The notes under the pieces were generated by a model, which had not been told where the DNA came from, ran no database searches, and saw only the letters and a list, made by a program, of their open reading frames with translations. Shown piece after piece: positions 63,595-64,000 of a stretch of 64,000 bases of DNA; positions within the stretch are counted from its first letter, which is position 1, and each line of letters starts with the position of its first letter. Location: positions 1 to 64,000 of the forward strand of contig NZ_JOHR01000011.1 of NCBI RefSeq assembly GCF_000719775.1. Reading direction: 5' to 3'. This DNA is from Streptomyces sp. NRRL F-5135 (GTDB lineage Bacteria > Actinomycetota > Actinomycetes > Streptomycetales > Streptomycetaceae). A program made the position numbers and the translations under genes.

Positions 63595-64000
63595 ATGACA
63601 GCGACGGAAGCGAACGGCCGGCATTGGGCTCCCGGCACCCAGATCCTGTGGCGGTACCGCGAGAACGCCGGGAACCGTGTGCACATCTGCCGTCCCGTCA
63701 CGGTCGTACAGGACACCGACGAACTGCTCGCCGCCTGGCTGGCCCCGGACACCCCGTGCGTGCGCCCGGTGCTCGCGGACGGTACGCCCGTCAACCACGA
63801 GCCGCTGGCCACCCGCTACACCAAGCCGCGGACGGTGGTGCGCGACCGCTGGTACGGGATGGGCGTGCTGAAGCTCGCCCGGCCCGGCGAGCCCTGGTCG
63901 GTGTGGCTGTGGTGGGAGCGCGACTGGCGCTTCCAGAACTGGTACGTGAACCTGGAGGAGCCCCGTACCCGCTGGGCGGGCGGTGTGGACTCCGAGGACC
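63595..64000 (+). CDS. DUF402 family protein (partial, runs off the window)
   Basis: First 135 codons of a gene cut by the window end. HWAPGTQILWRYRENAGNRV, WYGMGVLKLARPGEPWSVWL and WWERDWRFQNWYVNLEEPRT match DUF402/FomD-like proteins, metal-dependent nucleoside-diphosphate or CMP-phosphonate hydrolases in known cases. TAAGAT (63583-63588) ends 6 bases before the ATG and there is no ribosome site, so a leaderless transcript is likely. Confidence 0.85.
   Translation, partial: MTATEANGRHWAPGTQILWRYRENAGNRVHICRPVTVVQDTDELLAAWLAPDTPCVRPVLADGTPVNHEPLATRYTKPRTVVRDRWYGMGVLKLARPGEPWSVWLWWERDWRFQNWYVNLEEPRTRWAGGVDSED

Overview
The window is chromosomal DNA of a Streptomyces or very close relative. 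By eye it is very GC-rich with strong G/C bias at codon third positions. It carries a complete bldK oligopeptide-permease locus, mshB (mycothiol), a WhiB-family gene, PpgK, an Sdh1-type succinate dehydrogenase, DUF5753/DUF397 pairs and GTG/TTG starts. The gene order matches, from memory, the conserved core of the S. coelicolor chromosome around bldK (SCO5112-5116) and glpX. No rRNA, tRNA, CRISPR array, transposase or phage gene was found.

Layout. 316-4635: envelope protein with peptidoglycan-binding-like repeats, a DUF6113 membrane protein overlapping mshB, and a small membrane peptide. 4793-7132: S9 family serine peptidase. 7392-13151: a five-gene Dpp/Opp-type peptide importer. 13380-14165: AadA-like nucleotidyltransferase. 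14293-20633: bldKEDCBA on the minus strand, preceded by a 31-codon leader ORF overlapping bldKA. 21156-26105: typA/bipA and an orphan oligopeptide-binding lipoprotein with a very large charged insert. 26449-30640: small coiled-coil protein and the sdhCAB operon. 31264-36590: signalling genes (PAS-GAF-SpoIIE phosphatase, RsbW-like ATPase), Nudix, SPOR and GntR proteins. 36945-39728: secreted GH65 enzyme. 40310-43376: accessory patch with a DUF5753 regulator (TTA codon), regulator and helicase remnants, a DUF397 gene and a vapBC pair. 43655-57954: conserved core (ychF, ppgK, ispH, APC transporter, xseAB, RutE-like reductase, glpX, WhiB protein, class I fumarase). 58158-61720: accessory island between the two fumarases, ending in a two-gene peptide plus PIMT-like methyltransferase cassette. 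61909-64000: fumC and the start of a DUF402 gene.

How the genes fit together. Three oligopeptide-uptake modules lie within 20 kb: two complete ABC importers and one solitary binding protein. bldK is known to import a peptide signal needed for aerial hyphae. SdhCAB, both fumarases, GlpX and PpgK form a central-carbon set; MshB supplies redox buffering, IspH isoprenoid precursors, and XseAB DNA processing.

Most notable: (i) the 45-residue Asp/Gly/Asn-rich peptide directly followed by a protein-isoaspartate-methyltransferase-like enzyme (60404-61720), a candidate aspartimide/isoaspartate RiPP system; (ii) the leader ORF and the hairpins on both sides of bldKB; (iii) an intergenic element that abuts the stop codons of two unrelated genes 54 kb apart; (iv) three short-unit minisatellites; (v) at least eleven genes with a TAnnnT -10 hexamer 6-7 bases before the start codon, suggesting leaderless mRNAs. 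All functions are from reading the sequence and family knowledge; no database search was run.
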